This document shows positions 35,752 to 46,450 of a DNA stretch of 64,000 bases, one piece after another. Origin of the DNA: Bradyrhizobium sediminis. GTDB taxonomy: Bacteria > Pseudomonadota > Alphaproteobacteria > Rhizobiales > Xanthobacteraceae. The stretch lies in NCBI RefSeq assembly GCF_018736085.1, contig NZ_CP076134.1:3358501-3422500 (forward strand). The letters run 5' to 3'. A program made the position numbers and the translations under genes. The notes beneath the pieces are model-generated. The model was not told the DNA's origin and did not search any database. It saw only the letters and a program-made list of their open reading frames with translations. The stretch's first letter is position 1, and each line of letters opens with the position of its first letter.

Positions 35752-37254
35752 CTATTTCTTGGCTTCGTAATACTCCGCGACCAGCCGATCCAGCAGGCGA
35801 ACGCCGTAGCCCGAGCCCCAGCTTTGATTGATCTCGGATTTCGGCGCGCCCATCGCCGTTCCCGCGACGTCGAGGTGTGCCCACGGCGTGTCGTCGACGA
35901 AACGCTGCAGGAACTGCGCGGCGGTGATCGACCCGCCATGGCGGGTACCGGTGTTCTTCATGTCGGCGAACTGCGAGTCGATCTGCTTGTCGTATTCCGG
36001 ACCGAGCGGCATCCGCCAGACCCGCTCCCCCGTCGCCAACCCGGCCTTGGTCAGCCGTTCGGCCAGTTCGTCGTTGTTGGAGAACAGGCCGGCATATTCG
36101 GTGCCAAGCGCCACCATGATGGCGCCGGTCAGCGTCGCCAGATCGACCATGAATTTCGGCTTGAACTTCTTCGCCACGTACCAGAGCACGTCGGCCAGCA
36201 CCAGACGGCCCTCGGCGTCGGTGTTGATGATCTCGATGGTCTGGCCGGACATCGAAGTCACGATATCGCCGGGGCGCTGCGCATTGCCGTCGGGCATGTT
36301 CTCGACCAGGCCGATGGCGCCGATCGCGTTCAGCTTCGCCTTCCGCGCCGCCAGCGCATGCATCAGTCCGACCACGCAAGCCGCACCGCCCATGTCGCCC
36401 TTCATATCCTCCATGCTGCCCGCGGGCTTGATCGAAATACCGCCGGTGTCGAAACAGACCCCCTTGCCGACGAAAGCGACCGGCTGCTCGCCCTTCTTGC
36501 CGCCGTTCCAGCGCATCACCACCATCCGGCCCGGCTGGGTCGAGCCCTGGGCAACACCGAGCAGCGCGCCCATGCCGAGTTTGGTCATGGCCTTGACGTC
36601 GAGGACCTCGACATCGACGCCGAGCTTCTTGAGCTGGCTGGCGCGGCGCGCGAATTCCACCGGATAAAGCACGTTCGGCGGCTCGTTGACGAGCTCGCGC
36701 GCCATGATGACGCCATCGACGACGTGCGCACGCGGTGCAAAGGCCTTTCGCGCAGCGGCCACATCGCCGACCGCGAGCGAAATGTCGGCGCGCACGGCGG
36801 TGTCCTCGCCGTCCTTCTTCCTGGTCTTGTAACGATCGAACTTATAGGCGCGCAGCCGTAGCCCCGAAGCCACCGCCGCCGCCTGCTCCGGATTCATTGT
36901 CCCATCGGGCAATTCCGCCACGATCGTCATGGCGGTATTGCCGCCGAGCAGCTTGCCGGCGGCCGTACCGCCGAACTTGAGAAAATCGTTGTCCTTGAGG
37001 GCTGAGAGCTTGCCGGCGCCGACGATGATCAGGCGGGAGGCCTTGAGCGCCTCCGGCGCCAGAATATCGAGCGTGGAGCCGCTCTTGCCCTTGAATCGGT
37101 TGGCATCCGCCGCCCGCTTGATGGTATCGGCCGCCGCCCCCAGCACCTTCCGCGTCTCCGCGCCGAATTTCAGCGTGTCGTCGCAAAATACCACCAGAAT
37201 GCCGCGCGGCGCGGTGGAAAACGGAACGAAGCCGACCTTGACGGCGTCGGACAT
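35752..37254 (-). CDS. pepA: Leucyl aminopeptidase
   Basis: I prefer ATG 37254 because GGAGG lies eight bases upstream, giving 500 residues; an in-frame codon 15 bases earlier would cover this site. The C-terminal catalytic domain of the M17 family carries [17 protein letters not shown] (metal/Lys), [13 protein letters not shown] and the signature [16 protein letters not shown]. The N-terminal half (about 1-170) is the regulatory/DNA-binding-like domain. It removes N-terminal amino acids with two metal ions and forms hexamers. It heads the pepA-holC unit and is divergent from lptF. Confidence 0.96.
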   Translation of the reverse strand: MSDAVKVGFVPFSTAPRGILVVFCDDTLKFGAETRKVLGAAADTIKRAADANRFKGKSGSTLDILAPEALKASRLIIVGAGKLSALKDNDFLKFGGTAAGKLLGGNTAMTIVAELPDGTMNPEQAAAVASGLRLRAYKFDRYKTRKKDGEDTAVRADISLAVGDVAAARKAFAPRAHVVDGVIMARELVNEPPNVLYPVEFARRASQLKKLGVDVEVLDVKAMTKLGMGALLGVAQGSTQPGRMVVMRWNGGKKGEQPVAFVGKGVCFDTGGISIKPAGSMEDMKGDMGGAACVVGLMHALAARKAKLNAIGAIGLVENMPDGNAQRPGDIVTSMSGQTIEIINTDAEGRLVLADVLWYVAKKFKPKFMVDLATLTGAIMVALGTEYAGLFSNNDELAERLTKAGLATGERVWRMPLGPEYDKQIDSQFADMKNTGTRHGGSITAAQFLQRFVDDTPWAHLDVAGTAMGAPKSEINQSWGSGYGVRLLDRLVAEYYEAKK

Positions 37255-37604
37255 GGGCAAATCCTCCAAGAATCAGGGGTGTCGCTGGGGCGGGAGCCCG
37301 CCAGGCGGTGTTTCGAATGGCCCCTTCGGCTGTGCTGCACATCCGTCAAGAGCGTGGTCCGCAGCACTATGGCCCGTCCGGCGTCGCGCTGCCAAGCGCC
37401 GCAGTGGCTCCAGAGCCACATAACGCGAATTATTAAGCATATCTGGAAGGTGCCTTGGCTCAGCCATTTTGTTGACGGATCAAAGGGATGGTAGTGAGAC
37501 TGTGAGCCGGCAGGACGACTGCGGCGCGGCCAAAAGGGGATCCCGGTCTCGGGATTGGTCGCGAACCGCGGTTTTGGCTCGCAAGGTGGGATCGTGCGGT
37601 AGCG
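37255..37604. other. 350-base divergent intergenic region between pepA and lptF
   Basis: This holds a perfect 16-base palindrome, GTGGCTCCAGAGCCAC, at 37404-37419, followed by an AT-rich stretch (37421-37442) that could be promoter DNA. A TTGACG at about 37473 could be a -35 of the lptF operon, but a matching -10 is not clear. No gene is supported. Confidence 0.5.
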
Positions 37605-38771
37605 ATGGGGTCGATCGACAAGTACATTTTTCGCACGACGCTGGCGTCGTTTGCGCTGATTCTGGTCAGCCTGACAGGGGTGATCTGGATTACGCAGGCG
37701 TTGCGCGGCATCGACCTGATGACCAGCCAGGGCCAGACGATCGTCACCTTTCTCGGGATCACGGGCCTCGTGATTCCCGCGCTGGTGCTGATCATTGCGC
37801 CGATCGCGCTGATGATCGCGATCTCGCATACCCTGAACAAGCTCGCGACCGACTCCGAGATCATCGTGATGAATGCGGCCGGCTTCTCGCCGTTCCGGCT
37901 GTTCCGCCCGTTCTTCTACGCCACCTGCGTGGTGGCGCTGCTGGTCGCCTTCATCGCATCCTACATGGCGCCCGACGGTATGCGCCGGATCAAGCAGTGG
38001 GACGCCGAGATCACCGCCGACGTTCTCACCAATATTCTGCAGCCCGGCCGCTTTGCCCAGCTCGACCAGAACCTGACGATCCGCATCCGCGAGCGCCAGC
38101 CGGGCGGCATCCTCGCCGGCATCTTTGTCGATGACCGCCGCGACCCGAAGGAACGCATCACCATCATTGCCGACCATGGAACGATCCTGAAGAACGAGAG
38201 CGGCTCGTATCTGGTGCTCGAGGACGGCAATCTCGAACGTTTCGAGGCCGGCAAGCGCGATCCGGCGCTGGTGGCGTTCGGCCGTTACGCCTTCGACATG
38301 TCGAAATTCTCGAAGGGCCGCGACTTCACGCTCGGAATCCGCGAACGCTACATCTGGGAATTGCTGTCGCCCTCCCCTGAGGATCCGGTTTACCAGCAAT
38401 TGCCCGGACAGTTCCGCGCCGAATTGCACGACCGCTTCCTCGCGCCCCTCTACCCCTTCGCCTTCGCGGCTTTGACTTTCGCGTTCCTCGGCACGCCGCG
38501 CACGACGCGCCAGAGCCGGAATTTTTCGATCGGCGGTTCGATCATCGCCGTATTCGGGTTGCGCATGGCGGGATTCGCCTGCTCCGTCTTGACGGTGAAA
38601 CAGCCGCTTGCCGCCCTCGTTCAGTACCTGATGCTGTTCGCGGCGATCGGCGGCGGGATGTGGATGATCCTGGCCGGCGTCGTGGTGGAACCGCCCGCTG
38701 CCCTGATGGAAGCCATCAACAGGTCGAACGAGCGTATCCTTCGGCTATTTGGGCGGCCCGCCGCAGCATGA
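37605..38771 (+). CDS. lptF: LPS export ABC transporter permease LptF
   Basis: This encodes 388 residues. The N-terminus GSIDKYIFRTTLASFALILV and the following helices fit the YjgP/YjgQ permease family: three N-terminal spans, a large periplasmic beta-jellyroll (about 120-270) and three C-terminal spans. LptF with LptG and LptB extracts LPS from the inner membrane and passes it to LptC/A. Its stop overlaps the lptG start (ATGA), showing translational coupling. It begins the operon lptF-lptG-lptD-surA-pdxA-rsmA. Confidence 0.95.
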   Translation: MGSIDKYIFRTTLASFALILVSLTGVIWITQALRGIDLMTSQGQTIVTFLGITGLVIPALVLIIAPIALMIAISHTLNKLATDSEIIVMNAAGFSPFRLFRPFFYATCVVALLVAFIASYMAPDGMRRIKQWDAEITADVLTNILQPGRFAQLDQNLTIRIRERQPGGILAGIFVDDRRDPKERITIIADHGTILKNESGSYLVLEDGNLERFEAGKRDPALVAFGRYAFDMSKFSKGRDFTLGIRERYIWELLSPSPEDPVYQQLPGQFRAELHDRFLAPLYPFAFAALTFAFLGTPRTTRQSRNFSIGGSIIAVFGLRMAGFACSVLTVKQPLAALVQYLMLFAAIGGGMWMILAGVVVEPPAALMEAINRSNERILRLFGRPAAA

Positions 38772-39865
38772 GTATGATGACCAACACGCTCGGGCGATAT
38801 TTTGCCGGCCGCTTCGTGATCTCGGCGGTTGGCGTGTTCGCGAGCATTTTCCTGCTGCTGGTGCTGGTCGACTACATCGAAATGGTCAGAAAGACGTCGG
38901 GGCTGGCTTCGGCCTCCGCCATCACGGTCGCGCAAACGTCGCTGTACCGCGTCCCGCAACTGCTCGAAAAGATGATGCCGTTCTGCGTCCTGATCGGGGC
39001 GATGACCTGCTATCTCGCGCTGTCGCGGCGGCTCGAACTCGTGGTCGCACGCGCCGCCGGCGTTTCGGCATGGCAGTTCATTGCCCCGGCACTGGCAAGC
39101 TCGATCGTGCTCGGGACTCTGGCGACCGTCGCCTACAACCCGATGTCCGCCAACTTGCGCGAACTCTCCAAGCGGATGGAGGCGGAACTGTTCGGCTCCG
39201 CTCCCGGCGGCGGGATCCAGGATGCCTCCGGCTTCTGGCTCAACCAGGTCAGCAACGACGGCCAATGGATCATCAATGCCGCCCGCAGCGAGCAGCAGGG
39301 CGTCCGGCTGACCGGGCTGACGGTGTTCAGGTTCGATAACGACTTCCAGTTCAAGGAACGAATCGAGGCGCGCGAGGCATCCCTCGAGGAAGGCCGCTGG
39401 GCGTTCAAATCGGCGCGCCGATTCTCCCTCGACGCCCCCCCGGTCGATCAGGAGACCTTCTTCGTCCCCACCACGCTGACCCCTGCCCAAGTCCGCAACA
39501 GTTTTTCGACCCCTGAAACTGTGTCTTTTTGGCAACTACCGGGCTATATCCGATCGTCCGAAAGTTCTGGATTTGCGACCGCCGGGTACCGATTGCAGTA
39601 CCACAAACTCATTGCGCAGCCGTTTTTGCTGGCCGCAATGGTGATGCTGGCGGCCTCGGTGAGCCTGCGCTTCTTCCGCTTCGGCGGCGTGCAAAAGATG
39701 GTTTTGAGTGGCGTGGGCGCGGGCTTTCTGCTCTACGTTCTGTCGAAAGTAACTGAGGATTTGAGCAAGGCTGAGTTGATGCATCCGATCGCTTCGGCGT
39801 GGCTGCCCGTTTGTGTGGGCGGCCTCACCGGCTTTTTGGCCTTGCTGTACCAGGAGGACGGGTAG
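38768..39865 (+). CDS. lptG: LPS export ABC transporter permease LptG
   Basis: The ATG at 38768 overlaps the lptF stop and gives 365 residues (SMMTNTLGRYFAGRFVISAV). The architecture repeats LptF: N-terminal spans, a periplasmic domain at about 100-265, and spans near the C-terminus including FLLAAMVMLAASVSLRFFRFGG, a conserved LptG segment. It pairs with LptF in the LPS extraction complex. The stop TAG shares one base with the GTG start of lptD. Confidence 0.95.
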   Translation: MSMMTNTLGRYFAGRFVISAVGVFASIFLLLVLVDYIEMVRKTSGLASASAITVAQTSLYRVPQLLEKMMPFCVLIGAMTCYLALSRRLELVVARAAGVSAWQFIAPALASSIVLGTLATVAYNPMSANLRELSKRMEAELFGSAPGGGIQDASGFWLNQVSNDGQWIINAARSEQQGVRLTGLTVFRFDNDFQFKERIEAREASLEEGRWAFKSARRFSLDAPPVDQETFFVPTTLTPAQVRNSFSTPETVSFWQLPGYIRSSESSGFATAGYRLQYHKLIAQPFLLAAMVMLAASVSLRFFRFGGVQKMVLSGVGAGFLLYVLSKVTEDLSKAELMHPIASAWLPVCVGGLTGFLALLYQEDG

Positions 39866-42360
39866 TGGCCGTTGTCGCCGCCCGCCAGGAAAGGCCGTCC
39901 GCGTTCCGGCGGCGCACGCTCGTGCGCCGCCACTGGATGCGCTCGACCGTGACCGCCGGACCCGTTTTGGCCGTGATTTGCGGGCTGATTCTGGCCGCCG
40001 TAATCGGCGTTGCCGGCACCGCACCGGCGTCCGCCCAGAGCTTTACCTACAATCCGAGGCCCCCCAAGCCGGCGCCCGTGCGTCCCGCCAATGACGGGCA
40101 GATGCTCGTCCAGGCCGTCGAGGTCGATTACGACTACAACAATCAGCGGGTCGCGGCGGTCGGCAACGTGCAGATGTTCTATAACGGCACCAGCGTCGAG
40201 GCCGACAAGGTCGTCTACGACCAGAAGACCAAGCGGCTCCACGCCGAGGGCAACATCCGCATGACCGATGCGGAAGGCAAGATCACCTACGCCAACATCA
40301 TGGATCTGAGCGACGATTACCGTGACGGTTTCGTCGATTCGCTGCGCGTCGACACCGCCGACGCGACGCGCATGGCGGCAACCCGCATGGACCGTTCCAG
40401 CGGCAACTACACCGTCTTCGAGAATGGCGTTTATACCGCCTGCGCACCCTGCAAGGACGATCCGAAGAAGCCGCCGCTGTGGCAGGTCAAGGGCGCGCGC
40501 ATCATTCACGACCAGACCGAGAAGATGCTCTACTTCGAGAACGCGCAGCTCGAATTCTTCGGCGTTCCGATGGCCTATCTGCCGTATTTTTCGACGCCCG
40601 ATCCGACGGTGAAGCGCAAGACCGGTTTCCTGATGCCCGGCTCTTCCACGGTTACGGCCTACGGATATGGCATCGAAACCCCGTTCTATTGGGCCATCGC
40701 TCCGGACTACGACGCAACCTTCAACCCGCGTTTCACGACCCGGCAAGGTGTGCTGTTGCAGGGCGAGTTCCGCCAGCGCTTGATCAACGGATCGTATCAA
40801 ATCCGCGGCTACGGCATCGACCAGCTCGACCCCGGCGCCTTTACAGGCCAGCCCGGCGACCGCCAGTTCCGAGGCGGCGTCGACACCAAGGGCCAGTTCG
40901 CGCTCAACGACAAATGGGTGTGGGGCTGGGATGGCGTCCTGCTCTCGGACTACTCCTTCTTCACGGATTACAGGCTGTCCCAGTACCGGGATCCGCTGGG
41001 CTCGTTCCTGAGCCTGCCGACCGAGGCGATTTCGCAGCTCTATCTGACCGGCGTCGGCAACCGCAGTTTCTTCGACGCGCGCGCGATCTACTATCTCAGT
41101 TTTTCGGGCCTCCAGGACAAGGTTCCCGTCATTCATCCGGTCATCGACTATTCGAACGTGATCAACAGCCCGATTTTCGGCGGCGAGGTCAGCTACAGGA
41201 CCAACTTCACCAGCCTGTCGCGGAACACCGCGGCGTTCGACCCGATCACGACGCTCGCAAATACCAACAGCCTGTGCACGACCGCCTCTGCCGACCCGCT
41301 GGCGCGGCTGCCCAGCCAGTGCCTGCTTCGCGGCGTGCCCGGCACCTACACGCGCCTGACAGCCGAGGCGCAATGGCGGCGTTCATTCACCGATTCCGTC
41401 GGCCAGATCTGGACGCCGTTTGCCATCATCCGCGCCGACGCGGTCAGCGCCTCGATTTCGAACCAGCCCGGCGTCTCGAATTTCCTCCCGGTCGGCGACA
41501 CTGAGGCGCTGCGCCTGATGCCGACCGTCGGCATGGAATATCGCTATCCCTTCATCAACGTTCAGCCGTGGGGCTCTACGACGATCGAGCCGATCGCACA
41601 GATCATCATTCGTCCCAACGAAACCTATGCGGGCCGGTTCCCCAACGAGGACGCGCAGAGCATGGTGTTCGACGCCAGCAACCTGTTCTCCGTCGACAAG
41701 TTCTCGGGCTACGACCGCGTCGAAGGCGGCGGCCGCGCCAATGTCGGCGTGCAGGCCACCACGCAATTCGACCGTGGCGGCTCCATCAATGTGTTGTTCG
41801 GCCAGTCCTACCAGCTGTTCGGCCTGAACTCGTACGCGGTGGCGGACGTGACCAACACCGGCCTCGCCTCCGGCTTGCAGAATTCCCGCTCCGACTATGT
41901 CGGCCGCGTCAATTATTCGCCGAACCGGACTTACACGTTCAGCGTTCGCTCGCGCATGGACGAGGCCACGCTGAATATCAATCGTTTCGAGGCTGAAGGC
42001 CGCGCCACTTTCGACCGCTGGTCGGTCAGCCTGCTGTACGGCAATTACGCCGCGCAGCCCGAACTCGGCTACCTGACGCGTCGAGAAGGATTGCTCGGCA
42101 CCGGCTCGATCAAGGTCGCCGCAAACTGGGTGGTGACGGGTGCGGCCCGCTGGGATCTTGAAGCCAACAAGGTCAATCAGTACATCGTCGGCGCCGGCTA
42201 CGTGGACGACTGCTTCGTGCTCGCCGCCAACTACGTGACGTCCTACAGCTACTCTGCGGGCACCACGCCGCCGGTACTCAGTCACGCGTTCATGCTGCAG
42301 ATCGGCCTGCGGACGCTTGCCAACTCGTCCTCAACGGGCAGCGCCAGCGGCATACAATAA
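39865..42360 (+). CDS. lptD: LPS-assembly outer membrane protein LptD
   Basis: GTG at 39865, preceded by AGGAGG and overlapping the lptG stop, gives 831 residues. A signal segment (about 38-60) ends ASAQ. The LptA/OstA-like N-terminal domain (about 80-190) begins MLVQAVEVDYDYNNQRVAAV and is followed by the large beta-barrel. LptD with lipoprotein LptE inserts LPS into the outer leaflet. Cysteines lie in TACAPCK at the domain junction and later in the barrel, compatible with disulfides. An internal start within the frame further upstream is less likely because it would overlap lptG deeply. Confidence 0.95.
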   Translation: MAVVAARQERPSAFRRRTLVRRHWMRSTVTAGPVLAVICGLILAAVIGVAGTAPASAQSFTYNPRPPKPAPVRPANDGQMLVQAVEVDYDYNNQRVAAVGNVQMFYNGTSVEADKVVYDQKTKRLHAEGNIRMTDAEGKITYANIMDLSDDYRDGFVDSLRVDTADATRMAATRMDRSSGNYTVFENGVYTACAPCKDDPKKPPLWQVKGARIIHDQTEKMLYFENAQLEFFGVPMAYLPYFSTPDPTVKRKTGFLMPGSSTVTAYGYGIETPFYWAIAPDYDATFNPRFTTRQGVLLQGEFRQRLINGSYQIRGYGIDQLDPGAFTGQPGDRQFRGGVDTKGQFALNDKWVWGWDGVLLSDYSFFTDYRLSQYRDPLGSFLSLPTEAISQLYLTGVGNRSFFDARAIYYLSFSGLQDKVPVIHPVIDYSNVINSPIFGGEVSYRTNFTSLSRNTAAFDPITTLANTNSLCTTASADPLARLPSQCLLRGVPGTYTRLTAEAQWRRSFTDSVGQIWTPFAIIRADAVSASISNQPGVSNFLPVGDTEALRLMPTVGMEYRYPFINVQPWGSTTIEPIAQIIIRPNETYAGRFPNEDAQSMVFDASNLFSVDKFSGYDRVEGGGRANVGVQATTQFDRGGSINVLFGQSYQLFGLNSYAVADVTNTGLASGLQNSRSDYVGRVNYSPNRTYTFSVRSRMDEATLNINRFEAEGRATFDRWSVSLLYGNYAAQPELGYLTRREGLLGTGSIKVAANWVVTGAARWDLEANKVNQYIVGAGYVDDCFVLAANYVTSYSYSAGTTPPVLSHAFMLQIGLRTLANSSSTGSASGIQ

Positions 42361-42434
42361 AGCCGGCTTCGATTGTTGCCGGAGGATCATTCCCGCGTCG
42401 CGGACCCACTTCGAATCGGGTTGATATAGCGAAT

Positions 42435-43379
42435 ATGACCATGACGAGCCCTCCGCTGTTTCACCGCTTTTGGTCTCTCATCCTGGGTTGCGCCACGGCG
42501 CTGATCCTGATGGCCGCCGGTTCGCCGCTGCAGGCGCAGACCGTCGTCGTCATGGTCAACGGCGAACCCATCACCAACTACGACATCGAACAGCGGGGCA
42601 AGCTGAACTTCCTGACCACGCGCAAGCCCGCCGTCCGCCAGGAGGTGATCAATGAACTGATCGACGAAAAGGTGAAGATCAAGGAAGGCAAGAGATACGG
42701 CGTCGACCCGACCAGTTCCGATATCGATCAGTCCTATGCGTCGATGGGCGCGCGGATGCGCCTGGCGCCCGACCAGCTCACCAAGTCTCTCGAAAGCCAG
42801 GGCATCCGTCCGGAGACGCTGAAGGCGCGCCTGAAGGCCGAGATGGTTTGGAGCAGCCTGGTCCGCGGGCGCTACAGGCAGAGCCTCCAGGTCGGCGAAA
42901 AGGACGTCGCCGCCGCTGTGCAGGCCAACGGCAACGAGAAACTGGAGGTCGAAGCCTTCGAATACCGGCTGCAGCCGGTCGTATTGATCGTCCCGAAAGG
43001 ATCGCCCCCTGCCACCCTCGAGGCACGGCGCAAGGAAGCCGAAGTGTTGCGCGGCCGCGTGCAGACCTGCGAAGAGGCCAACTCCTACTTCAAGTCGATG
43101 CAGAACGCCGCGATACGTGAGGTCGTGACCAAGACTTCGGCCGACATACCGGCTGTACTTCGTGAAGTGCTCGACAAAACCCCGATCGGCCATCTGACCG
43201 CGCCCGAGGTGACCAAACAGGGCGTCGAGATGGTTGCGCTATGCGGCCGGAAGGCGACCACCGTCGACACGCCGAAGAAAAAGGAAATCCGGGATAAGAT
43301 GTTTGTCGAGAAGTACGAGGCGAAGTCGAAGTCGTACCTGCAGGAAGTCCGCAGAGCCGCGATGATCGAATATCGTTGA
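42435..43379 (+). CDS. surA: Periplasmic chaperone SurA-like, peptidylprolyl isomerase family
   Basis: This encodes 314 residues with a signal peptide (about 1-35). The N-terminal SurA chaperone module runs about 37-150 (VVMVNGEPITNYDIEQRGKL, RQEVINELIDEKVKIKEGKR). A single parvulin-like region (about 170-275) follows and lacks a clear full set of isomerase residues. It is shorter than E. coli SurA, as usual in this order. It helps fold outer-membrane proteins such as LptD, encoded immediately upstream. pdxA follows after three bases. Confidence 0.9.
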   Translation: MTMTSPPLFHRFWSLILGCATALILMAAGSPLQAQTVVVMVNGEPITNYDIEQRGKLNFLTTRKPAVRQEVINELIDEKVKIKEGKRYGVDPTSSDIDQSYASMGARMRLAPDQLTKSLESQGIRPETLKARLKAEMVWSSLVRGRYRQSLQVGEKDVAAAVQANGNEKLEVEAFEYRLQPVVLIVPKGSPPATLEARRKEAEVLRGRVQTCEEANSYFKSMQNAAIREVVTKTSADIPAVLREVLDKTPIGHLTAPEVTKQGVEMVALCGRKATTVDTPKKKEIRDKMFVEKYEAKSKSYLQEVRRAAMIEYR

Positions 43380-43382
43380 TGC

Positions 43383-44387
43383 ATGGCAAAGCCGCTCGCG
43401 CTGACCTCAGGCGAACCTGCGGGAATCGGGCCCGACATCACGATCAAGGCGTGGCTGCGCCGCGATGAACTGAAGCTTCCCGCATTCTACCTGCTCGGCG
43501 ATCGCGACTATCTCAGTCACCGCGCCAAGGCGCTGGGACTCGCCGTGCCGTTCGCCGACGTCCGGCCCGAGGACGCACCCGCTGCATTCGCCGACGCATT
43601 GCCTGTCGTCGCTACCGGCCATGCCGCAACGGCGCGGCCGGGCCACCCCGATGACAGTAGTGCCGAGGCGGCGCTGGCCTCCATTCGTCAGGCGGTCGCC
43701 GATGTCGCCAGCGGGCGGGCTGCTGCGGTCGTTACCAATCCAATCGCGAAAAGCGTGCTCTACCGCGCCGGGTTCCGGCATCCCGGCCATACCGAATTCC
43801 TCGCCGAGCTCGCGGCGTCAGGCGGCCATACGCCGCAGCCGGTGATGATGTTGTGGTCGCCCGCCCTCGCCGTCGTGCCGGTGACGATCCACCTTTCGCT
43901 GCGCGAGGCGATCGCGCAGCTGTCGAGCGAGTTGATCGTCACCACGGCCCGCATCGTGGTCGCGGATCTGAAAGCCCGTTTCGGCATCGCACGTCCGCGT
44001 CTTGCGATATCCGGCCTCAATCCCCACGCCGGCGAAGACGGCTCGCTCGGCGTCGAGGACCAGACCATCGTGGCGCCGGCCGTCGAAATCCTGCGCGGCG
44101 AAGGCATCGAAGCCAGGGGCCCGTTGCCGGCCGACACCATGTTCCACGCCGCCGCGCGCAACACCTATGACTGCGCGATCTGCATGTATCACGATCAGGC
44201 GCTGATCCCGATCAAGACGCTTGCCTTCGAGGACGCGGTCAACGTCACCCTGGGATTGCCGTTCATTCGCACCTCGCCGGACCATGGCACCGCCTTCGAC
44301 ATCGCCGGCACCGGCCGCGCCAATCCGTCGAGCCTGATCGCGGCGTTGCGGCTGGCCGCCCGCATGGCGGCGGCGCAGCCGGCATGA
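43383..44387 (+). CDS. pdxA: 4-hydroxythreonine-4-phosphate dehydrogenase
   Basis: This encodes 334 residues. Motifs are [19 protein letters not shown] at the N-terminus, [15 protein letters not shown], and [20 protein letters not shown], with metal-binding His residues in the GH(T) and HDQ segments. It oxidises 4-phosphohydroxy-threonine in the DXP-dependent vitamin B6 pathway. It overlaps rsmA by four bases (ATGA), the classical pdxA-ksgA order. Confidence 0.97.
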   Translation: MAKPLALTSGEPAGIGPDITIKAWLRRDELKLPAFYLLGDRDYLSHRAKALGLAVPFADVRPEDAPAAFADALPVVATGHAATARPGHPDDSSAEAALASIRQAVADVASGRAAAVVTNPIAKSVLYRAGFRHPGHTEFLAELAASGGHTPQPVMMLWSPALAVVPVTIHLSLREAIAQLSSELIVTTARIVVADLKARFGIARPRLAISGLNPHAGEDGSLGVEDQTIVAPAVEILRGEGIEARGPLPADTMFHAAARNTYDCAICMYHDQALIPIKTLAFEDAVNVTLGLPFIRTSPDHGTAFDIAGTGRANPSSLIAALRLAARMAAAQPA

Positions 44388-45244
44388 GCGCGATCGACGA
44401 CCTGCCGCCGCTTCGCGAGGTCATTCGCCAGCATTCCCTGTCGGCCCGCAAATCGCTCGGCCAGAATTTCCTGCTCGACCTCAACCTCACTGCGCGGATC
44501 GCGCGCGCGGCAGGGCCGCTGCAGGACGCCACGGTGATCGAAATCGGTCCCGGCCCCGGCGGCCTGACGCGCGCACTGCTGGCACTGGGCGCGCGGCGCG
44601 TCATCGCGGTGGAGCGCGACGAGCGCGCGCTCGGGCCGCTCGAACAGATCGCACGGCGGTATCCGGGACGGCTGGAAATCATCTGCGCCGACGCGCAGGC
44701 CTTCGATCCGCGGCCGTTGCTCGGCGGTCAACCGGCGAAGATCGTCGCCAACCTGCCCTACAACATCGCGACCGCGCTCCTGATCGACTGGCTGTCGATC
44801 GAGCCATGGCCGCCCTGGTACGAAATGATGGTGCTGATGTTTCAGCGCGAAGTGGCCGAGCGCATCGTCGCGCGCGAGAACGACGAGGCCTATGGGCGGC
44901 TGGCGGTGCTGGCGAACTGGCGCACGGAGACGAAGATCCTGTTCGATATCTCGCCGGCGGCCTTCGTGCCGCAGCCCAAGGTCACCTCGTCGGTGGTGCG
45001 GCTGGTGCCGCGCAAGGCGCCCGAGGCGTGCGACCGCCGGGCGCTCGAGCAGGTGGCAGCGGCGGCGTTCGGCCAGCGGCGAAAAATGCTGCGGCAAAGC
45101 CTCAAGTCCCTTTCCGTCGATCCGGCCCGGCTGGCCGCCGCCGCGCAGGTCGATGTCACACGGCGCGCCGAGACCGTCCCGGTCTCCGGCTTTGTTGCCA
45201 TGGCCCGTGAATTGATAAATATACGCGCGACAAAAACGTCCTGA
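44384..45244 (+). CDS. rsmA: 16S rRNA dimethyladenosine transferase
   Basis: This encodes 286 residues. SAM-binding motifs are present: [32 protein letters not shown] (motif I), [11 protein letters not shown] (motif II) and the catalytic [11 protein letters not shown] (motif IV). It dimethylates A1518/A1519 of 16S rRNA; loss gives kasugamycin resistance. It is the last gene of the lpt operon, 14 bases before the alcohol dehydrogenase gene. Confidence 0.98.
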   Translation: MSAIDDLPPLREVIRQHSLSARKSLGQNFLLDLNLTARIARAAGPLQDATVIEIGPGPGGLTRALLALGARRVIAVERDERALGPLEQIARRYPGRLEIICADAQAFDPRPLLGGQPAKIVANLPYNIATALLIDWLSIEPWPPWYEMMVLMFQREVAERIVARENDEAYGRLAVLANWRTETKILFDISPAAFVPQPKVTSSVVRLVPRKAPEACDRRALEQVAAAAFGQRRKMLRQSLKSLSVDPARLAAAAQVDVTRRAETVPVSGFVAMARELINIRATKTS

Positions 45245-45258
45245 AGGAGAGAAACGTC

Positions 45259-46317
45259 ATGGCGCTGATGCGACGCCAATCACTGGTCAAATTCGATGCG
45301 CCTCTGTGCGAAACCATCGTCGAGACGCCGAAGCCGCAAGGCAGAGAGGTCCTCGTCCGCATCGAGCGCTGCGGGTTGTGCCATTCCGACCTGCACATCC
45401 AGGACGGCTATGCCGATCTCGGCGGCGGCAAGAAGCTCGACACCACGCGCGGCATGACGCTGCCTTTCACGCTCGGACACGAGATCGCCGGGATCGTCGA
45501 GGAAGTCGGTGCCGATGTTTCGAAGGATCTGGTCGGAACGAAGAAGGCGGTATTCCCCTGGATCGGCTGCGGCCAGTGCCGCGACTGTCTCAACGGCGAT
45601 GAGAATCTCTGCGTCAAGCAACGCTTCCTCGGCGTCTCGATCGACGGCGGTTTCGCCAGCCACGTGCTGGTGCCCGACGCCAAGTATTTGCTCGACTACG
45701 AACCGCTGCCGGTCAATCAGGCGGCGACCCTGATGTGCTCTGGCGTCACCGCCTATGGCGCGCTGAAGCGCCTGGTCGACCGGCCCCGCCAACGCAATCT
45801 CTTGCTGATCGGTCTCGGTGGCGTCGGCATGATGGGGCTTTCGTTCGCGCAGGCGATGTTCAAACAGAAGATTTCGGTGGCGGATCTCAGTTCGGCCGCG
45901 CGGGATACGGCTTTGAAGAATGGCGCAGCGGTCGCCTACGATCCTTCCGAAGCGGATGTGGTCAAGCGCATCGTCAAGGAAACCGAAGGCGGCTTCGACG
46001 GGGTCGTCGATTTTGCCGGCAACGAGAAGTCGATGGCCTTTGCGGTCGCCGCAGTGGCGCGCGGCGGCAAGATCGTGGTCTCCGGGCTGATGGGCGGCAA
46101 TTTCAGCCTGCCGATGGTGCAGTGGGTCTACAAGCGCATGACCATCGAGGGCTTCATGGTCGGGACCTTGGCCGAAGGCCAGGAACTGATGGCGCTGGCC
46201 CGTGCCGGAAAGATCAAGCCGACGCCGATGAAGGAGGAGCCGATGGGCGACGTCCAGAAGTGGATCGACGAATTGCGGGCCGGCAAGGTCGTCGGGCGCA
46301 TCGTGCTGAAGAACTGA
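45259..46317 (+). CDS. Zinc-dependent alcohol dehydrogenase
   Basis: This encodes 352 residues with an AAGGAGAG ribosome binding site. The medium-chain dehydrogenase signature is clear: catalytic zinc at C38-H39 (RCGLCHSD) and GHE (LGHEIAGIV), structural zinc by the four cysteines of GCGQCRDCLNGDENLC, and the Rossmann loop GLGGVGMMGLS near residue 187. NAD(P) preference cannot be fixed. It lies between rsmA and the GntR operon, on the same strand, and could serve a substrate handled by the downstream catabolic genes, but a 153-base gap with an operator separates them. Confidence 0.9.
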   Translation: MALMRRQSLVKFDAPLCETIVETPKPQGREVLVRIERCGLCHSDLHIQDGYADLGGGKKLDTTRGMTLPFTLGHEIAGIVEEVGADVSKDLVGTKKAVFPWIGCGQCRDCLNGDENLCVKQRFLGVSIDGGFASHVLVPDAKYLLDYEPLPVNQAATLMCSGVTAYGALKRLVDRPRQRNLLLIGLGGVGMMGLSFAQAMFKQKISVADLSSAARDTALKNGAAVAYDPSEADVVKRIVKETEGGFDGVVDFAGNEKSMAFAVAAVARGGKIVVSGLMGGNFSLPMVQWVYKRMTIEGFMVGTLAEGQELMALARAGKIKPTPMKEEPMGDVQKWIDELRAGKVVGRIVLKN

Positions 46318-46450
46318 CGCAGCGCACCCACATCATTGCAAGGACGGCGCATCTGACCGGCGGCGGTTAGGAGCACCGGACCGCGCCCCTGCGAACTACG
46401 GAAAGAAAGAAAGTTCAGCGGCCCAATCACGGCACTTGTCAGTTTCACGC

